Shown here: one piece after another, positions 44,005 to 53,867 of the stretch | Layout of the letters: every line of letters starts with the position of its first letter | Position numbering within the stretch: the stretch's first letter is position 1 | From: Paenibacillus validus NBRC 15382 | Lineage (GTDB): Bacteria; Bacillota; Bacilli; Paenibacillales; NBRC-103111 | Direction of reading: 5' to 3' | Assembly (NCBI RefSeq): GCF_004000985.1 | Contig: NZ_BIMH01000034.1 | Coordinates: forward strand, 1 to 59,589 | Length of the DNA: 59,589 nt | The notes under the pieces: model-generated | What the model saw: only the letters and a program-made list of their open reading frames with translations | What the model was told of the DNA's origin: nothing | Database searches by the model: none | Program-made: the position numbers and the translations under genes

Positions 44005-44820
44005 TTATCCTTTTACAGCCCCGGAAGTCATTCCTTCCACGAAATATTTTTGCAGAAACAAGTACAGTAAGATGCTGGGAAGAGCGGCTAATAAGGAACC
44101 TGCGGCTACCCACCCGATATCTGAATTGTTCTCTCCGAAAAATGCGGATAAGGCAACGGTGATCGTTCTATATTCCAGTTTCTGCAGAAAAAATACCGAG
44201 AACTGATAATCGTTCCAGATCGAAACACCATTCATAATGATGACCGTTGCTGTAATCGGCATGAGTACCGGTAAGATAATCCGAAAAAACAAGCCTAACC
44301 TTGATGCCCCGTCTATCATTGCGGCTTCGTCCAACTCTCTTGGAATCGTACTAATAAAACCCGTAAACAAAAAGATGGCCATAGAGAGGTGAAAGGTAAC
44401 ATGAAGAATCACGATTCCTGTATACGTATTCATGGCCCCAATATCGACAAACATCTTATACAAAGGAACCAGGATTGTAAGCGGCGGGACGATAAGAGCA
44501 CTTACAAAAAAGCCGTACATCCACTTGTTTAGTGCACTTCGATGGCGGGCAAGCGGGAAAGCCGCTGACGAACCCAGAATCAAGATCAGAACAATAGATA
44601 GCACAGTGACAATTACCGTATTCACAAACGCTCGATCCAAACCTGCGAGCTGCCATGCATTCGTAAAGTTATCCCAAAAAAGATAGCCCGGCATGACCCA
44701 TTTAGAGCTAGTATCCAATTCTTCTTTAAATGAAGTAGTGATCAGCACATAAAAAGGAACAATATGAATGAGACCTATGAGAGCACCCAATAATGTATAT
44801 AGCGCCTTTGCACGCTTCAT
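44005..44820 (-). CDS. Carbohydrate ABC transporter permease (MalG/LacG type)
   Basis: 271-residue inner membrane protein with six transmembrane segments. The coupling motif EAA loop is ELDEAAMIDGASRLGLFFRIILPVLMP. The last residues FVEGMTSGAVKG are the classic MalG-like C-terminus. ATG 44820 overlaps the upstream permease stop (ATGA). No dedicated ATPase lies nearby, as usual for such systems, which borrow an MsmK-type ATPase. Confidence 0.93.
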   Translation of the reverse strand: MKRAKALYTLLGALIGLIHIVPFYVLITTSFKEELDTSSKWVMPGYLFWDNFTNAWQLAGLDRAFVNTVIVTVLSIVLILILGSSAAFPLARHRSALNKWMYGFFVSALIVPPLTILVPLYKMFVDIGAMNTYTGIVILHVTFHLSMAIFLFTGFISTIPRELDEAAMIDGASRLGLFFRIILPVLMPITATVIIMNGVSIWNDYQFSVFFLQKLEYRTITVALSAFFGENNSDIGWVAAGSLLAALPSILLYLFLQKYFVEGMTSGAVKG

Positions 44821-45800
44821 AAGGAAATTTCCTTTCTGCGCAAATAATACAACGATGTCAAACCGATAATTGAAATAAGCAGAAACATAAAGTTACCTAA
44901 TGCTGCAGCGTATCCGGCATCCTGGTGAGCGAAATACAATTGATAAATCATTGTAGATAATGAAGCAGACGCATAGCCCGGACCCCCGTTGGTTAAAGCT
45001 GTTATAACATCAAACAACTTCAATCCGCCGATTAAATTAAGCACAACGTTAATGGTAATGGCCGGCGCAAGCAGAGGAAGGGTAATGTTACGAAATCTTG
45101 AGAATCCCGAAGCCCCGTCTATCTCCGCCGCCTCATAATATTCCTTGGAAATAGATTGAAGTCCGGCCAAGAAGATTATCATAGCAACTCCCAGAAATTG
45201 ATAGGTGTTCACTAGTGTAATGATCCATACATTAAGCTCAGTGTCAGCAAGTAAATTGATCGGCTTATCACGAAACAACAAAATAATATCGTTAAGAGCT
45301 CCTCCATTAAACTGAAAGAAGAAATACCAGATATAACCCATAATTAGGGGACTGACGATCACCGGAAGATAGACGATAGTACGAATAAGCGTCTTTCCCC
45401 GTATATAGCTGTTTAATAAAACGGCGTAAGCTAACCCTATGATATTCTGTAGGATCGTGCTTCCAACTCCATAAATCAGAGTATTCATAATTACCGTACC
45501 TATCCTATGATCCGAAAGCATCCTTTTATAATTGTCCAACCCTATATACCGATACATCTGTGAGTACCCATCCCAATTAGTAAAAGAAATCATCACCCCT
45601 TTAATAAATGGATAATAGATAAACAGCACAAACAACAGGAACGCAGGAATGTACATCAAATTCATTGCAGAAGGAGAATTTCGCCAACGACGCAATCGAA
45701 GGGTAGCCGTTCTACTTTCATCTATCTTACGATCTAAAGTTTCCAGATTTAATCGCTCCTTAACCAAGGCAAGAAATGAGGGGGGTGAAACCTTGTTCAT
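44817..45800 (-). CDS. Carbohydrate ABC transporter permease (MalF/LacF/LplB type)
   Basis: 327 residues with six transmembrane segments after a cytoplasmic N-terminal tail of about 50 residues, longer than the usual 20. The EAA loop is YYEAAEIDGASGFSRFRNITLPLLAP. GGLKLFDVITALTNGGPGYASASL is a standard family stretch. ATG 45800 follows GGGGTGAGATA, 23 nt after the binding protein gene. Confidence 0.93.
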   Translation of the reverse strand: MNKVSPPSFLALVKERLNLETLDRKIDESRTATLRLRRWRNSPSAMNLMYIPAFLLFVLFIYYPFIKGVMISFTNWDGYSQMYRYIGLDNYKRMLSDHRIGTVIMNTLIYGVGSTILQNIIGLAYAVLLNSYIRGKTLIRTIVYLPVIVSPLIMGYIWYFFFQFNGGALNDIILLFRDKPINLLADTELNVWIITLVNTYQFLGVAMIIFLAGLQSISKEYYEAAEIDGASGFSRFRNITLPLLAPAITINVVLNLIGGLKLFDVITALTNGGPGYASASLSTMIYQLYFAHQDAGYAAALGNFMFLLISIIGLTSLYYLRRKEISL

Positions 45801-45823
45801 TATCTCACCCCTTTAGTGTTCCG

Positions 45824-47131
45824 TTAATTTTTTTTCAGCCGTTGCACTTCCCGCTTCATGGTCTCTGAATATTCCTTCGAAGTGATCCGACCCGACAGCA
45901 GCTCTGTACCCGATTTAGACATGACGCTCCACATTCCGTTTGGCAAATACACCCTGTCGAAATAAGGTAATACTCGATTGCTTGCATATTTCTCGTAATA
46001 CTCCGTTAATACGTGCTTCGAAGCAACGCCCTTCAACCCGGGCTGCAGCTTAGTTATATTGGAAATTTTAGATAAATTCTCAGGTTTGGCAAAGAACGCC
46101 ATCAGCTTCTTGGCCTCAGGTATATTCTTGGAATCCTTCCATACTCCCATGGTGTTCCGTTCTCCACCGGAAAAAGCCGGTTTATCACTGGCCGACATTG
46201 CTGGAATTGGCATTAATCCAACTTTCATATCCGGCTTCAATTTATGAACAGCATCTACGAATGATGGGGCCAGCATGACAAATGCTACTTTCTCTTCAGC
46301 AAATACACCAGGTAGATCACTTCGCTTTGCTGTCAGGAAATCTTCATTTATCAGTCCGCGCTTTTTGATATCTAACAGCTTTTCCGGAAGCACGGTCCAT
46401 TTATTCCAATCAAACGTATTATTTAACAGATCTTCTGCCGAATTATTTGCAGTATTGATTAGTAAAGCGTTTGCGAAATATCCAAAATAGGTGCCAATCG
46501 TGCTTTCATCAATTCCTGAAAAGAAAAAAGGTGTTGTTTTTCCACCGCTTTCTTTTTTAATTTTTTCGGCTGCAGCTATTAGCTCATCGAAGGTTTGAGG
46601 CGGTTCCACATTATATTTTTTGAGCATATCGACATTGTACATAATGCCGTCCTTGGCTTCACTGATGGGCAAGGCGTACACTTTGCCGGCCTTGTCTGTT
46701 ACAACATTTTTAATCGTATCGGTCAATTGTGTTACCCATGGTTCTTCTCTGAGATCAGCCAAATATTCGCCATAACGAACCTGTGCCCAACCATGCGTAT
46801 CGAATATGTCGGGAAGATCATTAGCCGCCATTTTAACTTTCATGTTATTTTCATATGCTGAACCAGGGAACTGAATATTCACAGCGATATCCGGGTTCTC
46901 TTTTGTAAAATCATTGATTATTTGACGATACATATCTTGGACAGGCTGGTCTGCAACATTCATCATCATGGATAAAGTTTTCTTGGGGGTACTGCTGTTA
47001 CTGTTACTGTTACTGCTTTCCTTTCCACTCGAAGGTGCAGTAGAAGGAGTTTCGGGACGCTGGGAACAACCGCTTATCGCTATAGCTGATACTAGGGTTA
47101 ACGCCAAAGATACTTTCCATTTTTTTAACAT
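45824..47131 (-). CDS. Sugar-binding extracellular lipoprotein
   Basis: 435-residue solute-binding protein. Lipoprotein signal WKVSLALTLVSAIAISGC, then a Ser/Asn/Thr-rich linker (SSGKESSNSNSNSSTPKK) and an MalE-like fold: DIFDTHGWAQVRYGEYLADL, EAKDGIMYNVDMLKKYNVEPP, and WSVMSKSGTELLSGRIT near the end. First gene of the operon that continues into the two permeases, PdxA-like and GH4 genes. The ligand is probably an alpha-galactoside or uronate oligomer, judged from the glycosidase. Confidence 0.92.
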   Translation of the reverse strand: MLKKWKVSLALTLVSAIAISGCSQRPETPSTAPSSGKESSNSNSNSSTPKKTLSMMMNVADQPVQDMYRQIINDFTKENPDIAVNIQFPGSAYENNMKVKMAANDLPDIFDTHGWAQVRYGEYLADLREEPWVTQLTDTIKNVVTDKAGKVYALPISEAKDGIMYNVDMLKKYNVEPPQTFDELIAAAEKIKKESGGKTTPFFFSGIDESTIGTYFGYFANALLINTANNSAEDLLNNTFDWNKWTVLPEKLLDIKKRGLINEDFLTAKRSDLPGVFAEEKVAFVMLAPSFVDAVHKLKPDMKVGLMPIPAMSASDKPAFSGGERNTMGVWKDSKNIPEAKKLMAFFAKPENLSKISNITKLQPGLKGVASKHVLTEYYEKYASNRVLPYFDRVYLPNGMWSVMSKSGTELLSGRITSKEYSETMKREVQRLKKN

Positions 47132-47180
47132 GTACCCACCTCATATCATATATTTATTCTACGCGTAAATCTTATCACGA

Positions 47181-47264
47181 TTGTAAGGGTTTACATATGT
47201 GTCTAATCTACGATTTCAGGCGCTCATATTTATTGTTGCAACCCTTTACAATTTACAGTATAAT
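47181..47264. promoter_or_regulatory. Divergent promoter region of the sugar transporter and YesMN-type genes
   Basis: Plus-strand promoter for the kinase: -35 TTGCAA (47236-47241), 17-bp spacer, -10 TATAAT (47259-47264). Two related inverted elements, TTGTAAGGGTTTAC (47181-47194) and GCAACCCTTTACAA (47238-47251), face each other and are candidate sites for the AraC-type response regulator; the second overlaps the -35. Confidence 0.55.
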
Positions 47265-47299
47265 CGACCACACAATTAATCATGGAGGGGTAGTCCTGC

Positions 47300-49057
47300 C
47301 TGAATAAGCCAAATATCTCGATTCGTGGGAAACTAATTCTGCTCTATTCGTTAACTATCCTGTTCCCTGTTATCATTATCGCTTTTGTTATGCCTTCTTA
47401 TTATGTCAAAATAATCACGAAAGAAACCGAGAAGCTCACAGAAGCAACCTTGGTTGGCCTGACCGAAAATATCCAAACGTATTTAGATGATTTGGAACGA
47501 GTGACCGTCTCTCCTTACACGAACAACGAGGTAATGAGCTCTCTCATGCTAAAAGCCAGAGGATTACAGAGTGACGTTGATACTTATTCAAGGTATAAAG
47601 CCGACTATACTTTGTACCATACGCTTCCAAGATTGCTTGTTAATTTACGTAAGGATATATTAGGTACACTACTCGTAACCATCGATGGTTCTGTCTACTA
47701 TAATGATAGTGACTCCTATCTAACTGAAACTCGCACCGATTATCGATATACTGAGCAAAATTGGTATCGGGAAGCCGTTACAGCAAACGGGAGAGTTGCC
47801 TTCATTAATGTCCACCCACAAGATTATTTAAAGCTTGATTCTGTCCCTGAAGTGTTCTCTGTAGCCCGATTAATAAAAGATCCTGACTCCAAACAGCCTC
47901 TCGCCGTCATTATGGCTGATGCGGATACAGTCATTTTGGATAAAATCGTAAGGCAAGTTTCGTTTAATGTGAATTCCATTGTTACAATAACTGACAAGGA
48001 TCATAGATTGGTTTATTCTAATACTTACTTATCTCCGGAAGAGCTGCATCAATTTGTGAAAAACCCGTCCAATATCCTTTACAAACAGCATTCCTATGTA
48101 CCTGTTTCAAGGACAATACCTATCAGTTCATGGGAAATTACCGTTTGGTTATCTAAAGCTGAGCTTGCCTCCAAGGTCAGTTGGATGCATATCATGGGGG
48201 CTTCTTTTGCAGTTGGTGGTGTTGTGCTTACCTTCTTTTTGTTTTTTGCCTATTCCAGAACCCTTTTAACACCGTTCAAAGAAATGATCAGTGTCATGAG
48301 CCACGTTCAGCGCGGAAATATGAAGAAGAGGGTTTCTATACAAGGCCAAGATGAGATTGCTCAGTTGGGAACAGCTTTAAACCGAATGATCTATCAATTG
48401 GATGAATTAATCATTAAAGAATATCGTACCAAGCTGAATCTTAAGAATGCCGAGTTTCGCGCTTTTCAATCACAAATTCATCCACATTTTCTCTATAACA
48501 CATTAAATGCATTATTAAGTTTAAATCGCAAAGGTGAGCATGCCCATTTAGAACGAGCCATCATATCGTTAAGCGGGATGCTCCGTTACATCTTAACCTC
48601 CCATGATACCTGCAGTTTAGAGGAGGAATTCTCCATTATTCAAAAATACGGAGAGCTTATGAGCATGCGCTTCCGTGATCGTTTAGAGATTAAAATCACC
48701 TTAGATCCCGAAATTGCGCATATCCGTGTCCCTAAGCTGCTAGTCCAACCATTGGTGGAAAACGCCATCATTCACGGTGTGGAGCCTTGTGAGCATCCTT
48801 GTTTGGTGGAGGTAAGCGCCGAAATGCTCCCAAAAATTACGGACGAAGATAGGTTTGTCATACGGATTGCTGATAATGGTATCGGTTTCAAACCACTTGA
48901 ACGATCTAATAATCAGAGCATTGGTTTAAGCAATGTAAAGGAACGATTGGCGCTCGCATTTCCGGGTAAATACGATTTTCAATTGGATAGCCGTATTGGG
49001 CATGGTACTTACATTAACATAACGATAACGCTTAATAAAGAGGAGCTACCACAATGA
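47300..49057 (+). CDS. YesM-type sensor histidine kinase starting at CTG
   Basis: 585-residue membrane kinase. An N-terminal transmembrane helix (KLILLYSLTILFPVIIIAFV, about 12-31) is lost if the first ATG (47390) is used. An in-frame TAG at 47291 leaves CTG 47300 as best start, 11 nt after GGAGG. Then follow a dCache-like external domain (to about 290), TM2, HAMP (LLTPFKEMISVMSHVQRGNMKKRV), the His_kinase motif QSQIHPHFLYNTLNALLSL (phosphorylated His396), and HATPase N/G boxes LVENAIIHG and IADNGIGF. Partner of the next gene; it likely senses sugar outside. Confidence 0.88.
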   Translation: MNKPNISIRGKLILLYSLTILFPVIIIAFVMPSYYVKIITKETEKLTEATLVGLTENIQTYLDDLERVTVSPYTNNEVMSSLMLKARGLQSDVDTYSRYKADYTLYHTLPRLLVNLRKDILGTLLVTIDGSVYYNDSDSYLTETRTDYRYTEQNWYREAVTANGRVAFINVHPQDYLKLDSVPEVFSVARLIKDPDSKQPLAVIMADADTVILDKIVRQVSFNVNSIVTITDKDHRLVYSNTYLSPEELHQFVKNPSNILYKQHSYVPVSRTIPISSWEITVWLSKAELASKVSWMHIMGASFAVGGVVLTFFLFFAYSRTLLTPFKEMISVMSHVQRGNMKKRVSIQGQDEIAQLGTALNRMIYQLDELIIKEYRTKLNLKNAEFRAFQSQIHPHFLYNTLNALLSLNRKGEHAHLERAIISLSGMLRYILTSHDTCSLEEEFSIIQKYGELMSMRFRDRLEIKITLDPEIAHIRVPKLLVQPLVENAIIHGVEPCEHPCLVEVSAEMLPKITDEDRFVIRIADNGIGFKPLERSNNQSIGLSNVKERLALAFPGKYDFQLDSRIGHGTYINITITLNKEELPQ

Positions 49058-50565
49058 ATATTGTTATTTCCGATGATGAGGAATTAGCAAGAGAAGCCAT
49101 GTCATCTATCCTGTTGGAAATATGCCCTGATCTACAGCTCTTTGAAGCGCGTAATGGTCAGGAGCTCATAGATGTTGTTAATCGAGTCAAGCCTGAGGCT
49201 GCTTTTGTCGACATCCGGATGCCTGTCAAATCCGGCTTGGAAGCCATCCAAGAAGCAGCCCCTTTATCACCCAATACCCAATGGATCATTTTAACGGGAT
49301 TTGCCGACTTTGAATATGCGAAAGAGGCGCTCCGATTAAAGGCTATCGACTATCTGCTTAAGCCCGTTGATATTCAGGCTGTGCAAGCCCTGATAACTAA
49401 AATACGACAAACCACACTTCTCCAAATCATTGAAAATAACAAGCTTTTCGAATCTGACATGCTTTCCTTATTTCATGGACTTATCCGTAGCTGGGATGAA
49501 AGAGAATCCGATAATAAACCGTTCAGTCGGATGCGATGTCAGATTATTTACATGGACAGTTGCTATCCTGAAGCAGAAAAATCGATATCCATTAAGCCGT
49601 TCTTTACTGCCATTAGCTCTACGATGCCCCAGTATTATCATAAGGATTTAGAATTGGCTACGATCCTTCTGCCAAGCGGAGAATGGGCTGTGGTGGGGAA
49701 ATACACAACTTTGCAGGGTGCAGAGATGCTGGAGAAATTATTCTGTTTTTATTCAGAGCTTGTGAAACAAGCTGAGGAGCCGGGCCTGGCATTTACTCTG
49801 GTAGTATCTGATGAATGTGATTCTTATACATCGCTCCTGGATGAGGTGACAACTCTTCATAAGATTGCCTATCTCCGCTGTTCGCTGGGCATCTCCCGTA
49901 GCTGGAACAAAGTAGACTTATTTGAAGTTGAATCACAGCCTGCGATTGCTGAGCTATGCCGCACTTTAATCAAGGCGATAGATGAGTACCACAAAAGACA
50001 TTATGTGAGTTATATGAACACCATTGAACAATTCATTAAAATATTTGATTTACAGCGTGATCGGATTTCAATCACAACTTCACTAGCCATTGCACGATTT
50101 TTAAACTGCTCCATCAATGCCCCGATGCTGACTCCTACTAAAGAAGAGGATTGGTTTAAGTCACTTCGAAACCTGGGTGAACAACTTCTAGATAAAAAAA
50201 TAAAACAAGCAGGAACCACACCTGATTTGGTGACCAAGACGATTATTTATATAGAAAATCACTATACGGGGGATTTAACGTTAGGTCAGGTAGCAGAAGA
50301 GTTTAATGTTACACCCAATCATTTAAGCAGTCTTTTTCACAAACGTACAGGAACGACATTTATGCAGTATGTGACCAAGCTCAGGATGTTGAAAGCGAAA
50401 GAATTGTTAGCTGATCCGTCGGTACAAGTACAGCAAGCTGCTGAGCAGGTTGGTTATTTTAGTTCAAGACATTTTACTAAATTATTTAAAGAGATTGTCG
50501 GATGTTATCCGTCCGAATATAAGAAGAATCTACAAATGAAAAAAGAAGCAGAGGGGACTACATAA
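49054..50565 (+). CDS. YesN-type response regulator with AraC output domain
   Basis: 503-residue regulator overlapping the kinase stop by 4 nt (ATGA, GAGGAGCTACCACA upstream). The receiver has Asp53 in AAFVDIRMPVKSG and the Lys in AIDYLLKPVDI. A roughly 270-residue linker without recognisable motif follows. The C-terminal AraC domain has LTLGQVAEEFNVTPNHLSSLFHKRTG and VQQAAEQVGYFSSRHFTKLFKEIVGCYPSEY. By the usual pattern it activates the divergent sugar ABC operon. Terminator at 50583-50625. Confidence 0.93.
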   Translation: MNIVISDDEELAREAMSSILLEICPDLQLFEARNGQELIDVVNRVKPEAAFVDIRMPVKSGLEAIQEAAPLSPNTQWIILTGFADFEYAKEALRLKAIDYLLKPVDIQAVQALITKIRQTTLLQIIENNKLFESDMLSLFHGLIRSWDERESDNKPFSRMRCQIIYMDSCYPEAEKSISIKPFFTAISSTMPQYYHKDLELATILLPSGEWAVVGKYTTLQGAEMLEKLFCFYSELVKQAEEPGLAFTLVVSDECDSYTSLLDEVTTLHKIAYLRCSLGISRSWNKVDLFEVESQPAIAELCRTLIKAIDEYHKRHYVSYMNTIEQFIKIFDLQRDRISITTSLAIARFLNCSINAPMLTPTKEEDWFKSLRNLGEQLLDKKIKQAGTTPDLVTKTIIYIENHYTGDLTLGQVAEEFNVTPNHLSSLFHKRTGTTFMQYVTKLRMLKAKELLADPSVQVQQAAEQVGYFSSRHFTKLFKEIVGCYPSEYKKNLQMKKEAEGTT

Positions 50566-50582
50566 TGGATTCGAAAATACAA

Positions 50583-50625
50583 GAAAAGGCAACGGAGTAA
50601 TGCTCGCGTACTCCGTTGCCTTTTC
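50583..50625. terminator. Bidirectional intrinsic terminator
   Basis: GAAAAGGCAACGGAGTA (50583-50599) and its exact complement (50609-50625) surround a 9-nt loop; both strands end in a T-rich arm. It separates the convergent YesN-type and LuxR-type regulator genes. Confidence 0.9.
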
Positions 50626-50704
50626 CATTTTGAGATTGATCATTTTTCCAATTGATGAAGGAACGCAATCTCTATTTGACAGATATGCCGATCCTCATAG
50701 CTCA

Positions 50705-51337
50705 CTACCGTATCTTCAATTGTTCCGCACGCTGCAGCGCTTGTACTCGATTGTTGATTCCAAGCTTTCTGTACACATTTTTTATATGCGACTTTACGGT
50801 TTCTCCCGTGATGTGCAGGCGATCGGCGATTTCCTTGTTCGACAAACCTTTCGCGATCAACCGTAAAATCCGTGTTTCCTGCTCGGTTAATATTTCTTTC
50901 AGCGACAGTTCTGTATCCGGAGCTTGATCCTGATCCCGCCGCAGAGCCTCCATCGAAGACCCTGCTGTCCCGCTCCGATTATTTCTTCTGACCTTGTCCA
51001 ATGTTTTTGCCAACCGCTGGGCGGTAACGGGCTTCATAAGATAATCCAACGCGCTCACTTCGAAGGCTTGAATCGCATAATTGTCATGAGCGGTTACAAA
51101 AACCACATCTAGCGTGGCATCGAGATCAAGCAACAGGCTGGATAGCGAGATACCGTTAATTTCCGGCATGGAAATATCGAGAAATGCGATATCTATCTTA
51201 TTGGTTTTCACATATTCGTAAGCTTCCAACGGGCTAAAAAATGCCTGACATATTTCGACATCGCCGCTCTCGGAGAGGATCTTCTTCAACCATTTCACCG
51301 ATAGTTCTTCATCATCCACGATCATGGCTCGCAGCAT
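50705..51337 (-). CDS. Response regulator with LuxR/NarL-type helix-turn-helix
   Basis: 210 residues. The receiver has DD at positions 8-9, Asp54 in IAFLDISMPEINGI and Lys in ALDYLMKPVTAQRL, wording more like LytTR regulators, but the output (about 143-205) is a LuxR HTH: LTEQETRILRLIAKGLSNKEIADRL with VKSHIKNVYRKLGINNR. The combination of a LytS-type kinase and a LuxR output differs from the usual LytTR pairing. It starts 4 nt after the kinase stop. Targets unknown; nearest candidates are the broken MFS gene and the small membrane protein. Confidence 0.9.
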   Translation of the reverse strand: MLRAMIVDDEELSVKWLKKILSESGDVEICQAFFSPLEAYEYVKTNKIDIAFLDISMPEINGISLSSLLLDLDATLDVVFVTAHDNYAIQAFEVSALDYLMKPVTAQRLAKTLDKVRRNNRSGTAGSSMEALRRDQDQAPDTELSLKEILTEQETRILRLIAKGLSNKEIADRLHITGETVKSHIKNVYRKLGINNRVQALQRAEQLKIR

Positions 51338-51340
51338 GCT

Positions 51341-52570
51341 TCAACCTCCACTCTGCTTGATTGGACGGGCCGGAATGTCGAAAAAAATCTTCGTACCTAC
51401 CCCTTCTGCACTTTCAACACTAATGCTTTTTCCATAAAGAAGCTGTAAGCGCTGACTTATGTTCCTTAGCCCTATGCCCCTTTTCTTCACATCCGGTTTC
51501 ATTATTTCGTCTCTTCTCATTTCGCTCATGCCGCATCCATTGTCTTCTATGACAAAGCTGACCACCGCATCTGCTGCCTGTTTGACGGAGATTGTTACTG
51601 TTCCCCCTCGTAAGTTGGACATCAGACCGTGTCTTATAGCATTTTCCACCAGAGGCTGAAGAATCAGCGGCGGAATCAGGATATCCGGATTCGCATCCAC
51701 GTCATACTCCACACACAATCTGGCGCCAAAACGTGCCTTTTCGATATTGATATACGCTTTGACGAGCTCCAATTCATTCTCTATGGTTGTTAGTGACTCC
51801 AGTTGATTGAAATCAAAGGCACTTCTCAAATACTTCGAAAGATCCAACGTCAATTCCTCTGCCTTATGAGGTTCGTCGTTGCACAGTGCGGCTATCGAAT
51901 TCAGGGCGTTGTAAAGGAAATGCGGCTTGATCTGGGAACGCAAAAAAGCAATTTCCGCGTCCTTGGCCTCTGATTGCAGCTTTTGATTCTTTCTGATCAT
52001 TTCCTTTATCGTTTCGTTTAAAGAAGTAAAGAACAACACAGACACTACGCTAATAATCATGTGAATGAAATGTACCTGAAAGACTGCCATGAATGATAAG
52101 CCTCTAATTACCCACACTGATGTTATTCCAACAAGACTATAGAAGACCAATAAAATTAGTGCAATTTGTATCCGCTGTTTCTTCTCTGCTTTTGTGAAAA
52201 ACTTTTGGAATAGCAGAATCACCGGCATGCTAATTAAGAGGGTCAGAGTTGTCGTATACAATCCCAAATCGACCCCAACGCATAATCGGTATAGGATGAT
52301 AAGGACACTTAGGAATATTCCCGTTCCCCAACCACCATATAACGTCCCTAAAAGTAATGGTATAATTCTTAGATCTACACGGTAGTCGGAGGAAAAGACA
52401 ACAGGAAGGGACATACATAGTAGGATGGAGAGTCCAAACAGAACGGATAGAATAAACTTTTCGTACTTGTTCCTCCCAGACCGCTCTGAAAAAAATATTT
52501 GATAGGTAAAAATCAGTACAGCTATTAACACCAGTTGCAGCAAAAAATCTTTTACAATATTTATGCTCAA
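51341..52570 (-). CDS. LytS-like sensor histidine kinase (5TM type)
   Basis: 409-residue kinase. About six hydrophobic segments fill the first 180 residues (RIIPLLLGTLYGGWGTGIFLS resembles the 5TMR-LYT sensor), followed by a coiled stretch and the His_kinase domain: FLRSQIKPHFLYNALNSIAAL (phospho-His), LILQPLVENAIRHGL (N box), VIEDNGCGM and GIGLRNISQRLQLLYG. TTG 52570 follows AAAGGAG by 9 nt; an ATG at 52591 overlaps the ribosome site. No extracellular domain, so the ligand is probably sensed in the membrane. Confidence 0.9.
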   Translation of the reverse strand: MSINIVKDFLLQLVLIAVLIFTYQIFFSERSGRNKYEKFILSVLFGLSILLCMSLPVVFSSDYRVDLRIIPLLLGTLYGGWGTGIFLSVLIILYRLCVGVDLGLYTTTLTLLISMPVILLFQKFFTKAEKKQRIQIALILLVFYSLVGITSVWVIRGLSFMAVFQVHFIHMIISVVSVLFFTSLNETIKEMIRKNQKLQSEAKDAEIAFLRSQIKPHFLYNALNSIAALCNDEPHKAEELTLDLSKYLRSAFDFNQLESLTTIENELELVKAYINIEKARFGARLCVEYDVDANPDILIPPLILQPLVENAIRHGLMSNLRGGTVTISVKQAADAVVSFVIEDNGCGMSEMRRDEIMKPDVKKRGIGLRNISQRLQLLYGKSISVESAEGVGTKIFFDIPARPIKQSGG

Positions 52571-52686
52571 CCTGACTATCTCCTTTGTCATGTAAGAGGT
52601 TATTCTTCCTACATTATGAATTTCGACGATTTTAGCTAAACTCCTGTCTATAACGCCCTTATTGAAGTCCTGTTACCGTGAAGCGC

Positions 52687-52798
52687 AAAAAGGAGCCTGC
52701 CTGTTTTAGTGACAAAGCTCCTCTTTGTTTTGTGGATTTAGCATATGGAGACGCGCCGTGCCACAGTAAATCCACAATCCGCCGCCGCGTTATGCTGA
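52687..52798. repeat. Structured intergenic repeat, copy A
   Basis: Contains TGTGGATTTA (52731-52740) and its exact complement TAAATCCACA (52767-52776), forming a 10-bp stem, preceded by an imperfect terminator-like hairpin (AGGAGC...GCTCCT) at 52691-52722. A 29-nt block, 52769-52797, recurs identically at 55316-55344. Similar elements are at 54313-54407 and, in part, at 41583-41620. No coding potential. Confidence 0.7.
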
Positions 52799-52859
52799 GG
52801 AAGTTTGGGGAGTGGCGTAATTATTTATGCGAATAAGCAAGGGGTCTAACAACTCTAGG

Positions 52860-53851
52860 TCATTGCTCTGATTCTTGTGAGTGATCCAGTTGTTTAATTG
52901 CCGGAATGAACAGACAAAGCACCGTAATCCCGATCATCATGATACCCGTTAGCATAAACCACCGATTCACACCGATTTGATCCGCAAAAACACCCGAAAT
53001 GACCAGGCCAAGGGGCATTGCCAAAGCCATCACGCTCCCAAACAATCCAAACCCCCTACCCAAATACTCCGGTTTAATCTTTTCCTGGAATAATGCGATC
53101 TGCACGCCATTGGCCCGGAAAAACCCATAATGGCGCAACATACCATAAAAGCAAAGATGTATAACCCGCCAACCCAAAGAAGAGCAACTAAGCCTTTGTG
53201 ATGTTTCAGTGCATCATATCCTGCTTTAAGTTCTTCTGCAAATCCGCTTTGTGTTACGGACTCCTTGGCTTCCGGCTTCGGAATCGTAATCATCGCGACC
53301 GCGATGCAAGCAAACATCGCACCCAAAACATCGATGGCAATAACAGCATTCAGATCCCAGGTCGAGTATAAAAGCGCCGCCGCCGCTGGACTTATAATAT
53401 AGCTGGCCGATTGCACGGACTGGCTGTACCCGGCGCATTTTGCCAGTTGTTCCTCCGGTACGATCAAAGGCGTTGTCGCATTCAGTGCAGTGGAATGAAA
53501 AGCCGTACCCATACTGCGAATAAACAGTACAATCATGATCACCCAGACAGGCAATTCCATATACAAAGCAACGACGGCCAAAGCTGCTGCTGCCGCCACG
53601 ATGATATCAGCCATAATCATTACTTTTTTGCGGCTCCAACGGTCCACCATAACACCAATCAGGGGTCCTCCAAGCGCCTGTGGTAAAAATCCAACAAGCG
53701 TTGCCATTGAAAGCACCATGGCCGAGCCTGTTTGTTCAATCAGATACCAAATAATCGCCATTTGAAGAATAGAACTGGTAATCAGTGATAGTGCTTGCCC
53801 CGCCCATATCGTGAAAAAATTACGTTTCCAGTTTGCCTTTTGATTGTTCAT
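52860..53851 (-). pseudogene. MFS drug-efflux-type transporter, frameshifted and internally deleted
   Basis: The N-terminal half (53851 to about 53160) reads cleanly: NFFTIWAGQALSLITSSILQ, LVGFLPQALGGPLIGVMVDRWSRKK and so on through helix 6. It then jumps within one residue from LLWVGGLYIFAFM to VCCAIMGFSGP, losing some 80-90 residues, and shifts frame near 53110. The C-terminus resumes in another frame as VQIALFQEKIKPEYLGRGFGLFGS to 52860. Total about 330 residues against 410-430. The family includes macrolide/MefA-like exporters. The start and its leader look intact. Confidence 0.85.
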
Positions 53852-53867
53852 ATCTTTGTTCTCCTCG

